A stretch of 64,000 nt of DNA from Ancylobacter sonchi. Its GTDB lineage: Bacteria > Pseudomonadota > Alphaproteobacteria > Rhizobiales > Xanthobacteraceae. Below the pieces are notes generated by a model. It was not told where the DNA came from and made no database searches. It worked only from the letters and a program-made list of their open reading frames with translations. Made by a program: the position numbers and the translations under genes. Below, in pieces: positions 1 through 7,660 of the stretch (position 1 is its first letter; each line of letters opens with the position of its first letter). The stretch covers positions 180,246 through 244,245 of the forward strand of contig NZ_JAHBGF010000033.1 of NCBI RefSeq assembly GCF_018390695.1, read 5' to 3'.

Positions 1-2
1 CC

Positions 3-500
3 CTTCGCGCCGACATGCGGGCTCTGGTGGACCGCTGCGACCATGCCGTGGCGGAGATGGCCGGGCAGGCTGGTCCCAGGGCGGTGATCGCCGCCGTCGC
101 CGCCGACTACCGGCGGGTGCGCCGGCGCGGCCATTCCACCGACACCGCCGATGACGAGCAACTGCACGAATTGCGCAAGGCGGTGATCGCCCATCGCTAC
201 CAGATGGAGATGCTCACGCCCTTCTGGCCGCCGGTCGGCGAAGTCTGGGTGAGCGAGTTGCAGCGGCTGCGGGACCGGCTCGGCCATCATCACGACCTCG
301 CCATGCTCATCGAGGCGGTACGCGCCGGCGGCGCGGCCGAGACCGGCTGGCGCGCCGAGGTGCTCAGGGGCGCGCAGGAGCGGCAGAGGAAGCTGGTGCT
401 GCATGCGATGCGGCTACAGGCGCGGCTGTTCGCCGAGCGTCCCCGGCCCTTCGCCCGGCGCCTGCGTGCCTATGCCAAGGAAGAGGCCGCCGCCGGCTGA
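3..500 (+). CDS. CHAD domain protein, C-terminal part (5' end outside window)
   Basis: The frame is open to the left edge, so this is the end of a gene starting upstream; the first in-window ATG (15) is probably internal. The visible 166 residues are a helical, Arg/His-rich segment with ELRKAVIAHRYQMEML and RLRDRLGHHHDLAMLIE, typical of CHAD domains (conserved histidine alpha-helical domain, a polyphosphate-binding fold often joined to a CYTH triphosphatase domain). Whether a CYTH domain precedes it cannot be seen. The next gene starts 113 bp downstream. Family call is good; exact role unknown. Confidence 0.75.
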   Translation, partial: LRADMRALVDRCDHAVAEMAGQAGPRAVIAAVAADYRRVRRRGHSTDTADDEQLHELRKAVIAHRYQMEMLTPFWPPVGEVWVSELQRLRDRLGHHHDLAMLIEAVRAGGAAETGWRAEVLRGAQERQRKLVLHAMRLQARLFAERPRPFARRLRAYAKEEAAAG

Positions 501-546
501 GGCGGGAGAGGGGGGGATGGGGCGATAGAGAAGATCGTATTGATCT

Positions 547-559
547 TCTCGAATCGAGA
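547..559. promoter_or_regulatory. LysR-type T-N11-A dyad upstream of the regulator gene
   Basis: A perfect 13-nt palindrome TCTCGA-A-TCGAGA lies 55 bp before the LysR gene start. It fits the T-N11-A dyad that LysR-type regulators bind and sits where an autoregulatory operator would be. The match is seen; the function is inferred. Confidence 0.45.
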
Positions 560-613
560 GCGCTTTTCTATCGACGGGTGGCCCGACGGTCGGGCGCCGC
601 AGGGAGCGCCACC

Positions 614-1504
614 ATGTTCGTCCGGCAGATGCACTATCTGGTGGCGCTGGCCCGCGAGAAGCACTTCGCCCGCGCCGCCGATGCCTGCAACGTCTCACAG
701 CCGACGCTGTCGGCCGGGCTGCGCAAGCTGGAGGAGGAGCTCGGCCTGCCGCTGGTGGTGCGCGGCCATCGCTTCATCGGCTTTACCGAACAGGGCGAGC
801 GGGTGCTGGGCTGGGCGAGGCAGATCGTCGCCGACTATGACAGCCTGCGCCAGGAGAAGGCGGACGCGGTCGGGCAGCTCTCCGGCACGCTACGGGTGGG
901 GGCGATTCCTTCGGTCACCGCCGCCGCGCCGGCGCTGCTGGCGCCGTTCCGTACCCGGCATCCCGGCGTGAAGGTGCAAATGCTGTCGCTGAGCTCGGCG
1001 CAGATCCAGCGCGGGCTCGACGAGCTCGAACTCGATGCCGGCATCACCTATCTGGAGAACGAGGCACTGAGCCGGGTGAGGCGGGTCGACCTCTATGCCG
1101 AGCGCTATGTCTTCGTCACCCGCGCCGCCGAGAAGATCGCCCGCCGCCGCTCGATCGGCTGGGCGCAGGCGGCGGCGGAACCGCTCTGCCTGCTCACCCC
1201 CGACATGCAGAACCGTCGCATCATCGACCAGGTGCTGGCGGAACTCGGTATCGCCTCGCAGCCGGAGATCGAGACCAATTCCTTCATGGGAATCTGGGCC
1301 TTCGTCCGGCGCGGGCCATGGGGCAGCATCGTGCCCTCGGCGAGCTTCGCCGGGCTGGGCGAGGGCAGCGACCTCGTCGCCGTGCCGCTGGTCGAGCCGG
1401 AGCACGTGCAGCCGGTCGGCCTCGTCGTCTCCGACCGCGATCCCTTGCCGCCGGTGGCGGCGGCGCTCCTGAAGCTCGCCCGGTCGGGCGGAAAGTTTGA
1501 TTAG
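614..1504 (+). CDS. LysR family transcriptional regulator, likely of formate dehydrogenase
   Basis: 296 residues, the usual LysR length. The N-terminal winged helix-turn-helix is plain (HYLVALAREKHFARAADA, SQPTLSAGLRKLEEELG), followed by an effector-binding domain from about residue 90 (TLRVGAIPS onward). The ATG at 614 was chosen over an in-frame GTG at 578 because the family starts directly before the MHYLVAL stretch and AGGGAG lies at 601-606. It lies 305 bp upstream of, and co-directional with, the NAD-dependent formate dehydrogenase, so control of formate oxidation is the simplest role; FdsR-type LysR regulators of formate dehydrogenase operons are a known parallel. A possible autoregulatory dyad lies at 547-559. 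Function inferred from context. Confidence 0.85.
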   Translation: MFVRQMHYLVALAREKHFARAADACNVSQPTLSAGLRKLEEELGLPLVVRGHRFIGFTEQGERVLGWARQIVADYDSLRQEKADAVGQLSGTLRVGAIPSVTAAAPALLAPFRTRHPGVKVQMLSLSSAQIQRGLDELELDAGITYLENEALSRVRRVDLYAERYVFVTRAAEKIARRRSIGWAQAAAEPLCLLTPDMQNRRIIDQVLAELGIASQPEIETNSFMGIWAFVRRGPWGSIVPSASFAGLGEGSDLVAVPLVEPEHVQPVGLVVSDRDPLPPVAAALLKLARSGGKFD

Positions 1505-1809
1505 AAAATTTCGCGCAAACCCTGATCTTTGATTTGCGTCATCTATCAATTGTTCACCCCTTTCGATTTGAAGCCCGGGGCGGGTGAGCGCACTCTCACA
1601 ACGTCGACGGCGAAGCGGGGCAAGGAGTTCCCGGCCCGCGTCGACGCGGAGGAGACCCGAAGGCTCCACCCTGCCAGGCAGAGACCCGGAACAGGGCGGG
1701 CGGTTCGGATCAGGACAGGCACCGAAGCTTTTCGGCCGGCCGCGCACGCGGCGGGAACGCCTCCGCTTACCCCAACGGTCCGCGGGGACCAACAGGAGGA
1801 GATACCGAC
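1505..1809 (+). promoter_or_regulatory. Promoter and long leader of formate dehydrogenase
   Basis: This 305-bp gap has no gene. Its AT-richer start holds a TTGAT-N11-ATCAA dyad (1529-1549), a plausible LysR-type operator. The later part is GC-rich with a 14-nt palindrome CCGCGTCGACGCGG (1636-1649) and a small hairpin GGTCC-GCGG-GGACC (1777-1790) just before the strong Shine-Dalgarno AGGAGGAG (1795-1802). No known riboswitch class was recognised. Exact promoter position is not resolved. Confidence 0.45.
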
Positions 1810-3015
1810 ATGGCCAAGGTTCTGTGCGTTCTGTACGACGATCCGATCGACGGCTACCCCAAGACCTATGCGCGCGACGACCTGCCGAAGATCGACCACT
1901 ATCCGGGCGGCCAGACCCTGCCGACGCCGAAGGCCATCGACTTCACCCCCGGCACCATGCTCGGCTCGGTCTCCGGCGAGCTCGGCCTGCGCAAATATCT
2001 CGAATCCAACGGCCACACGCTGGTGGTGACCTCCGACAAGGACGGCCCCGACTCGGTGTTCGAGAAGGAACTCGTCGACGCCGACATCGTCATCTCCCAG
2101 CCGTTCTGGCCGGCCTACCTCACCCCCGAGCGCATCGCCAAGGCGAAGAACCTGAAGCTGGCGCTGACCGCCGGCATCGGCTCCGACCATGTCGACCTGC
2201 AGTCGGCCATCGACCGCAACATCACCGTCGCGGAAGTCACCTACTGCAACTCGATCAGCGTCGCCGAGCACGTGGTGATGATGATCCTCGGCCTGGTGCG
2301 CAACTATCTCCCGGCGCATGACTGGGCGCGCAAGGGCGGCTGGAACATCGCCGACTGCGTGAAGCACTCCTACGACCTCGAAGCGATGAGCGTCGGCACC
2401 GTCGCCGCCGGCCGCATCGGCCTCGCGGTGCTGCGCCGCCTCGCGCCCTTCGACGTGAAGCTGCACTACACCGACCGCCACCGCCTGCCGGAGTCGGTGG
2501 AGAAGGAGCTGAACCTCACCTGGCACGACTCGCCGGCCGACATGTACCCGCATTGCGATGTGGTGACGCTGAACTGTCCGCTGCATCCCGAGACCGAGCA
2601 TATGGTCAATGACGAGACGCTGAAGCTGTTCAAGCGCGGCGCCTATATCGTCAACACCGCCCGCGGCAAGCTCTGCGATCGCGACGCCATTGCCCGCGCG
2701 CTCGAGAACGGCCAGCTCGCCGGCTATGCGGGCGATGTGTGGTTCCCGCAGCCGGCCCCGGCCGACCATCCCTGGCGTACCATGGCCTGGAACGGCATGA
2801 CGCCGCACATGTCGGGCACCTCGCTCACCGCCCAGACCCGCTATGCGGCTGGCACGCGTGAGATCCTGGAGTGCTTCTTCGAGGGTCGTCCGATCCGCGA
2901 CGAGTACCTCATCGTGCAGGGCGGAAACCTCGCCGGCGTCGGCGCGCATTCCTACTCCAAGGGCAATGCCACCGGCGGTTCGGAAGAGGCCGCGAAGTTC
3001 AAGAAGGCGGGCTGA
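1810..3015 (+). CDS. fdh: NAD-dependent formate dehydrogenase
   Basis: 401 residues, the length of the metal-free D-2-hydroxyacid-dehydrogenase-type formate dehydrogenases. It oxidises formate to CO2 with reduction of NAD+, giving energy and reductant during C1 growth. Counting the Met as 1, residues matching the well-studied Pseudomonas sp. 101 enzyme are present: I123, N147, R285, D309, Q314 and H333 (catalysis and formate binding), D222 (NAD+ preference) and the Rossmann stretch VGTVAAGRIG near 195-204. The tail GAHSYSKGNATGGSEEAAKF is also family-typical. Strong Shine-Dalgarno AGGAGGAG. Transcribed alone, ended by the hairpin at 3130-3160, with a LysR gene upstream. High similarity to Thiobacillus KNK65MA / Ancylobacter enzymes is recalled, not searched. 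Confidence 0.98.
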   Translation: MAKVLCVLYDDPIDGYPKTYARDDLPKIDHYPGGQTLPTPKAIDFTPGTMLGSVSGELGLRKYLESNGHTLVVTSDKDGPDSVFEKELVDADIVISQPFWPAYLTPERIAKAKNLKLALTAGIGSDHVDLQSAIDRNITVAEVTYCNSISVAEHVVMMILGLVRNYLPAHDWARKGGWNIADCVKHSYDLEAMSVGTVAAGRIGLAVLRRLAPFDVKLHYTDRHRLPESVEKELNLTWHDSPADMYPHCDVVTLNCPLHPETEHMVNDETLKLFKRGAYIVNTARGKLCDRDAIARALENGQLAGYAGDVWFPQPAPADHPWRTMAWNGMTPHMSGTSLTAQTRYAAGTREILECFFEGRPIRDEYLIVQGGNLAGVGAHSYSKGNATGGSEEAAKFKKAG

Positions 3016-3129
3016 TCGCCTTTCGTCCTCGGTGTGCGGGCGCCGTCTGCGCGGCATCCGCACCCCGTTCCCGAGGGGTCGCGCCTCGGCGACCCTGACC
3101 CACGCAACTGTGCGTACTCGGAGAACTTG

Positions 3130-3160
3130 CGCGCCCGCTCCTACGAGCGGGCGCGTTTTT
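3130..3160 (+). terminator. Rho-independent terminator of fdh
   Basis: Perfect 11-bp stem CGCGCCCGCTC / GAGCGGGCGCG with a CTAC loop, followed at once by TTTTT. It lies 115 bp after the fdh stop and just before the end of the convergent esterase gene. Confidence 0.9.
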
Positions 3161-3163
3161 CGT

Positions 3164-3859
3164 TCACGCCGGCTCGGCGAGGTCGGCGAGGAACCAGTCG
3201 ACGCCGAGCTGCACCATGGACGGCTGCGAGGCGTGCGGCCCGTCATGCTCGACATAGGTGAGATCGTAGCCCGCCGCCCGCAGCTTGGCGGCGTGCGAAC
3301 GGCCGGCGGTACGGATCGGCGTCTGGGTGTCATTCTGCCCGTGGGCGATGAACACCTTCGGCTCGCCCTCCTGCGCCAGCACCGTCATGAAGCCGGCCGA
3401 CATGCCGAGGATGTGGGTGACGAGCTGCCCGTTCGACAGGCCGGTGGACAGCGAATAGCTGCCGCCGTCGGAATGGCCGGCAAAGGCGAAGTGCGTGGGG
3501 TCGAGGGCGAAGCGAGCGGCCACTTCGGCGAAGCCGATGTCCAGCCGCTCGCGATCCGGCCCGTTGCCGGCGATGACGATGTCCCAGGTGGGAAACAGCG
3601 ACTGCGGCACCAGCAGCAGGAAGCCGCGCTCCTCCGCGTGCCGGCGCATGATCGGCAGGATCTTCTCGGCGCTGCCGCCGCCGCCATGGAACAGCGACAT
3701 GAATGGCGTCGGCCGCGACGGGTCGATGCCCTCGGGGACAACCAGCACGTAGTCGCGCTCGTCGAACAGGCCGAGATCGTGCCGGCCGGGCGGCAGCGGC
3801 GGCTTGGTCGGGGCGGTGTGCTGGAACTGGAGGCGGCCGAGGAGGGAAAGGTCGAGCAT
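3164..3859 (-). CDS. Alpha/beta-hydrolase (predicted carboxylesterase / PHB-depolymerase-like)
   Basis: 231 residues from the ATG at 3859 (an upstream ATG at 3871 is possible). The hydrolase fold is supported by an oxyanion-region HGGGG (residues 58-62), the nucleophile elbow GHSDG with S130, an acid in HGQNDTQ (D177) and a histidine in DGPHAS (H209), in the proper order for a catalytic triad. No signal peptide is visible, so a cytoplasmic esterase/phospholipase-type enzyme is likely. Its substrate cannot be told. Convergent with fdh and divergent from the exporter gene at 4116. Confidence 0.8.
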   Translation of the reverse strand: MLDLSLLGRLQFQHTAPTKPPLPPGRHDLGLFDERDYVLVVPEGIDPSRPTPFMSLFHGGGGSAEKILPIMRRHAEERGFLLLVPQSLFPTWDIVIAGNGPDRERLDIGFAEVAARFALDPTHFAFAGHSDGGSYSLSTGLSNGQLVTHILGMSAGFMTVLAQEGEPKVFIAHGQNDTQTPIRTAGRSHAAKLRAAGYDLTYVEHDGPHASQPSMVQLGVDWFLADLAEPA

Positions 3860-4115
3860 GGCGCGCACCATAAAGCGGCGCCGGCCGGAGGCAAGACGGC
3901 AGGGCGCCGCGCCGGTCCTCGGCGCGCTGTCGGGTTCGCCGTTTCCTACCATTCCTTAACCGGCCATGCCGGCATCGCAGGGCAGGCATGGGGCTGCGGG
4001 TCTTTGCTTCGCCGTCCGCGGGGGATATGTCCCATCCTGCCGGACCGGCATGTGTCGAATCGTCCGGCGGCTTGCGTTCCGCCGCCGGATCGCGTGTTCC
4101 CCCTGTTGGTCCGCA

Positions 4116-4982
4116 ATGCCGTTCCGCGACAAGCTGCTCGCCCTCACCGTGGTCTGCTTGTGGGCGCTCAACATGATCGTCATCAAGCTCGGGGTCGCGG
4201 AGATCCCACCCATGCTGATGACGGCGCTGCGCTTCATCATGGTCTCGGCGCTGCTGGTGCCCTTCACCCGCATCACGCTGCGGCAGCTGCCCGGCGTGCT
4301 CCTGGTGTCCTTCACCTTCGGTACGCTGCATTTCGGCCTGCTGTTCACCGCGCTCGAACATGCCGAGGCGGGCACCAGCGCTGTCGTCCTGCAGCTCGGG
4401 GCGCCGATCGCCACCGTGCTCGCCTGCCTGTTGCTGCGCGAGCCACTGGGGCTGGCGCGCACCGCCGGCCTTCTCATCTCGGTAGCCGGCATTCTGGTGC
4501 TGGCGGCCGGCCCGACGCTGCCGCCGCCCTATGCGCTGGCGCTGCTGCTGGTCAGTGCCAGCGGCTGGGCGGTGACCAACCTGATCGTCAAGCAGGTGGA
4601 AGGCATCCGCCCGATGGCGATGATGGGCTGGTCGTCGCTGTTCTCGGTGCCGCAACTGCTGCTGGCGTCGTGGATCTTCGAGGCCGACCACTGGGGCATG
4701 CTGGCGACCGCCGGCTGGAATGGCTGGTTCTCGGTGGTCTACAGCGCGGTGGGGTCCTCGATCATCGGCTACGGCATCTGGTACTGGCTGCTGCAGCGGC
4801 ATTCGATCAATGCCGTAGTGCCCTATTCGATGCTCAACCCGCTGCTTACCGTGCTGTTCGGCATCGTGCTGATCGGCGACGATCCCTCGCCGGTGAAGAT
4901 GATCGGCGCGCTGATCATGGTGGTGGGCGTCGCGCTCATCCTGCGCAAGCCGACCCCGACGCTGCCGGACGCCGCCGAATAG
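4116..4982 (+). CDS. EamA/DMT-family transporter
   Basis: 288 residues with about ten hydrophobic helices in two similar halves, the layout of EamA (drug/metabolite transporter) exporters. The family-like start MPFRDKLLALTVVCLWALNMIVIKLGV was taken as the N-terminus; in-frame codons upstream to 3966 look non-coding. The second half has VYSAVGSSIIGYGIWYWLLQRHSINAVVPYSMLNPLLTVLFG, typical of EamA repeats. Inner-membrane exporter of a small metabolite; O-acetylserine/cysteine export is one option for the subfamily but is not shown. Convergent with the next gene. Confidence 0.85.
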   Translation: MPFRDKLLALTVVCLWALNMIVIKLGVAEIPPMLMTALRFIMVSALLVPFTRITLRQLPGVLLVSFTFGTLHFGLLFTALEHAEAGTSAVVLQLGAPIATVLACLLLREPLGLARTAGLLISVAGILVLAAGPTLPPPYALALLLVSASGWAVTNLIVKQVEGIRPMAMMGWSSLFSVPQLLLASWIFEADHWGMLATAGWNGWFSVVYSAVGSSIIGYGIWYWLLQRHSINAVVPYSMLNPLLTVLFGIVLIGDDPSPVKMIGALIMVVGVALILRKPTPTLPDAAE

Positions 4983-4987
4983 GAGAT

Positions 4988-5012
4988 GTCCGGCCGGGAG
5001 ACCCGGCCGGAC
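4988..5012. terminator. Hairpin between convergent genes
   Basis: Perfect 11-bp stem GTCCGGCCGGG / CCCGGCCGGAC with a 3-nt loop, directly after the exporter stop and before the end of the convergent phytase-like gene. No clear U-run on either strand, so it may act as a weak terminator or transcript-end protector. Confidence 0.5.
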
Positions 5013-5045
5013 CCGTCACGCCTCGCGGCTCGTTTTGCCTTCAGC

Positions 5046-6413
5046 TCACTTGGCCTTCAGGAAGTCGCCGACCTCGAGCAGGATCAGCTCGTTGTCGTCG
5101 GCCTTCTTCGGGTCGCGCGAGGAGGAGAAGGGCAGGTTGTTGTCGTTGCCCATCACGATGTGGGTGGCGTCGACGACATCGACGTCCTCGATGGTGAAGA
5201 ACGGGAAGGCGAGCTTGCCGTCGGTGAGCGGCTTACGCGACTTCTTGTCCGGATCGGCGATGGCCATCAGGTCGATATGGCCGATCTTGCGCACCAGCCC
5301 GCCGGCATTGGCGTCGGTCAGCTCGATCTTGTAGATGCGCTTGAACTTGGCGAGGTCGTGGAAGCAGTCCGGGCCCTTGGTGCCGGTGGCGCAGGCCTTG
5401 TCGGCGGTGCCTTCGCCATTGTCGCGCTCGATGATCAGACCGGTGGTGGCGTCGATCATGTTGAAGTCGCCGATGGCGTTGCCGTTCTGCTCCAGCGGGT
5501 ACTGCCACATGCGGCCGGTCCACTTCTGGCCGGCGACGTCGAATTCGAGGATCGGCAGGAATTCCTTGCCCTCGGCGGTCTTCTGCCAGTCCTTCTTGGC
5601 GGCGTCCCACAGCGGGCCTTCGAGCAGGGCGTAGAGGAACTTGCCGTCCTTGGACGACGCCATGCCCTCATAGCCCTTGGAACGGCGGGCGTTGAACTCG
5701 GCGGTGGCGTTCGGCGCGCCGGCGGAGGTAACCATGTAGTGGTCGGGCGAGCGCACCGGCGTTTCGCCGGCCACGGTCTCGAACACGCCGAGCACCTTGC
5801 CGCTCTTGTCGGCGCGGATCAGGTAGGGGCCGAATTCCTCGCCGATCCAGATGTCGTCGCCGATGATCTGGAAGCTCTCGGGATCGAAGTCGGAACCGGT
5901 GAGGTAGCGCTTCTCGGTACCCTCGTGGACGATGCGGAACGGCACCTTCTTGTCGGGGTCGGTGAGGAAGACGGTTTCGAGCCGCTCGAACTGGCCGGTC
6001 TGCCAGTCGATCTTGTAGCGGTTGAGGTACAGCGCCGAATCCGGGCTGTTGGCCTTGGCGCCCATGCCGTTGTCGGTGATGATCCAGAACGAGCCGTCCG
6101 GCATCACCTTGATGCCGGAATGGCCCTGCAATGGCTGGCCCTTGAACGGCGCGGACACGCCGGTGGGACGACCGCCCGACTTGCCTTCCACGGTGCCGAT
6201 GGCCTCGACGCGCTTGCCGGTGGTGTACTTGCCGGAGGTCTTCAGATCCGCCGGGGCGTCGGCGGGCATCTCGATGAAGCTCTCGGCCGGCAGCACGGCA
6301 TGGCCGGCGAGCGTGGCGGGATAGGCCTGGTCGGCGCGCGCCGCCGGCGCCAGCGCGACCAGCGCCAGCGCGGCACCAGCCAGCAGGCTCGCACGGATCT
6401 CAGTGCGGTTCAT
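5046..6413 (-). CDS. Secreted esterase-like phytase family protein (PF13449 type)
   Basis: 455 residues with a clear Sec signal peptide (hydrophobic ASLLAGAALALVALAPAARA, cleavage near residue 28). The mature part has beta-propeller-like motifs of the 'esterase-like activity of phytase' family: SGIKVMPDGSFWIITDNGMG, DPESFQIIGDDIWIGEEFGPYLIR, YEGMASSKDGKFLYALLEG and a terminal FTIEDVDVVDATHIVMGNDNN. The ATG at 6413 is preceded by AGGAGA. Periplasmic hydrolysis of phosphate esters is the likely role; activity is inferred from family. An 11-bp direct repeat at 6486-6513 resembles a Pho box, which suits phosphate-starvation control. Monocistronic. Confidence 0.8.
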   Translation of the reverse strand: MNRTEIRASLLAGAALALVALAPAARADQAYPATLAGHAVLPAESFIEMPADAPADLKTSGKYTTGKRVEAIGTVEGKSGGRPTGVSAPFKGQPLQGHSGIKVMPDGSFWIITDNGMGAKANSPDSALYLNRYKIDWQTGQFERLETVFLTDPDKKVPFRIVHEGTEKRYLTGSDFDPESFQIIGDDIWIGEEFGPYLIRADKSGKVLGVFETVAGETPVRSPDHYMVTSAGAPNATAEFNARRSKGYEGMASSKDGKFLYALLEGPLWDAAKKDWQKTAEGKEFLPILEFDVAGQKWTGRMWQYPLEQNGNAIGDFNMIDATTGLIIERDNGEGTADKACATGTKGPDCFHDLAKFKRIYKIELTDANAGGLVRKIGHIDLMAIADPDKKSRKPLTDGKLAFPFFTIEDVDVVDATHIVMGNDNNLPFSSSRDPKKADDNELILLEVGDFLKAK

Positions 6414-6485
6414 GGATGGGTCTCCTGAAGACAAGCGGCGGGGCGCCGCGACCGCCTTCCTGTGACCCCCGAGCATGTCGATGAC

Positions 6486-6513
6486 GTTACGTCGTGGTGA
6501 CGGTACGGTGACG
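6486..6513 (-). promoter_or_regulatory. Pho-box-like 11-bp direct repeats
   Basis: Read on the minus strand, CGTCAC, CGTCAC and CGTAAC start exactly 11 bp apart. PhoB sites are 11-bp direct repeats of a CTGTCAY-like heptamer, and GTCAC fits its core. The site lies 73-100 bp upstream of the phytase-like gene start. Repeats and spacing are seen; PhoB binding is inferred. Confidence 0.45.
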
Positions 6514-6530
6514 CTCCCCGCCGGGATGCC

Positions 6531-7496
6531 TCACGCCTGTTCCGGCAGGCAGGCGAGGCAGATCTGCTCGATATGGGCGTAGCTGGTGCCGCAGCAGCCG
6601 CCGAGCACGGTGAGCTGCTTCATCCGCTCGCGCAGGCTGCGGTAGCGCCGGCCGAAATCGACGGGATCGCCGGGATCAAGCGTCGGCGACGCGTTGAGCT
6701 CGGCATGGTTGAGCGTGGAGGCATTGCCCTCGAAGCCGCGGATGCGGGCGAGCCAGTCGCCGCCTCCAGCGAGGGCGGGCTCGACATGCAGCGGATGCGC
6801 GCAGTTCACCATGAAGAAGGCCGGCGCGGCATCGGTCTCGGCGTCGACCTGCTCGATCGCCTCGCGCAGGCTCTGTCCGCTCGGCAGCCGCCCGTCGGTC
6901 TCGACCGTGAAGGAGATCACCGAGGGAATGCCGGCGGCCCGGGCCGCCAGGGCGATGCCGGCCGCCTCCTCGGCATAGGTGAGGGTGAAGGCGCCGACCA
7001 GATCCGCCGCGCTTGCCGCGAAGCTGCGGATCTGCGGCGTGTGATAGTCGGCGGCTTCGGCGGTCGACATCATCTGGCCGACCTCGTAGCCATCGCCGCG
7101 CGGCCCGAGGACGCCGTTGAGCACCATGGGCGAGGCGTCGGTCTCGAAGCGCTCGCGGATGTCGGCCACCAGTTCGATGGCCCGGCGGTTGAGGGCGTCG
7201 AGCCGGGCGGAGTCGAAGCCGAGCTGCGCGCCCCAATCGGCATTGGCGCGCCAGGTCGGCGTCTCCAGTACGAAGCCGAGGCCGTGATGGCGGGCGAGCG
7301 CCGCATAGCGCGCATAATAGCCGCTGAGAGTGGCTCGGCCTTCCTCGCTGTCGAGCAGGGTGAAGGACGCGAACAGCGGCAGATCGACGTTCTGCTCGAA
7401 AATCAGCGTGGTCTCCAGCCCGCCGTCGATGATGAAGACCTTGTCGGCCTGCAGCGGCAGGCATGCCCGATACTTGGCGCGATACTTGGCGTCCAT
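6531..7496 (-). CDS. Homocysteine S-methyltransferase family protein
   Basis: 321 residues. The TIM-barrel family marks are present: DGGLETTL near residue 25, LETPTWRAN near 78, and the three zinc-ligand cysteines in VNCAHP (C232) and GGCCGT (C301, C302). Such enzymes move a methyl group from S-methylmethionine, betaine or a related donor to homocysteine, but the family also holds proteins of unknown substrate. Oddity: the N-terminus MDAKYRAKYRA comes from a perfect 12-bp tandem duplication, so the original start may have been slightly different. Divergent from recJ with 164 bp between. Confidence 0.85.
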   Translation of the reverse strand: MDAKYRAKYRACLPLQADKVFIIDGGLETTLIFEQNVDLPLFASFTLLDSEEGRATLSGYYARYAALARHHGLGFVLETPTWRANADWGAQLGFDSARLDALNRRAIELVADIRERFETDASPMVLNGVLGPRGDGYEVGQMMSTAEAADYHTPQIRSFAASAADLVGAFTLTYAEEAAGIALAARAAGIPSVISFTVETDGRLPSGQSLREAIEQVDAETDAAPAFFMVNCAHPLHVEPALAGGGDWLARIRGFEGNASTLNHAELNASPTLDPGDPVDFGRRYRSLRERMKQLTVLGGCCGTSYAHIEQICLACLPEQA

Positions 7497-7660
7497 CTGC
7501 GCTTCCCCTGTCTGGGTGTCGCGAACGGCCGATCATAGCCGCAATCTGCGGATGCAAGAAGAGCGGACAACGCCGGCCGCGATATGCCGTTCGGCACCCC
7601 GTTCGAGGGCGGCCTGCCGCGCCACTCGACGCGGAGGCGCGGTTCGGGCTCTATGCGGCC

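Noticed and set aside
1561..1790. Glycine or other known riboswitch in the fdh leader
   Set aside because: A GACCCGAAGG stretch looks superficially similar, but the other conserved core elements and helices are not there.
1546..3333. Long open antisense frame (595 codons) across formate dehydrogenase
   Set aside because: Composition is Arg/Val/His/Gly-rich shadow of high-GC codons; the plus strand encodes an unmistakable enzyme. No ribosome site or family motif.
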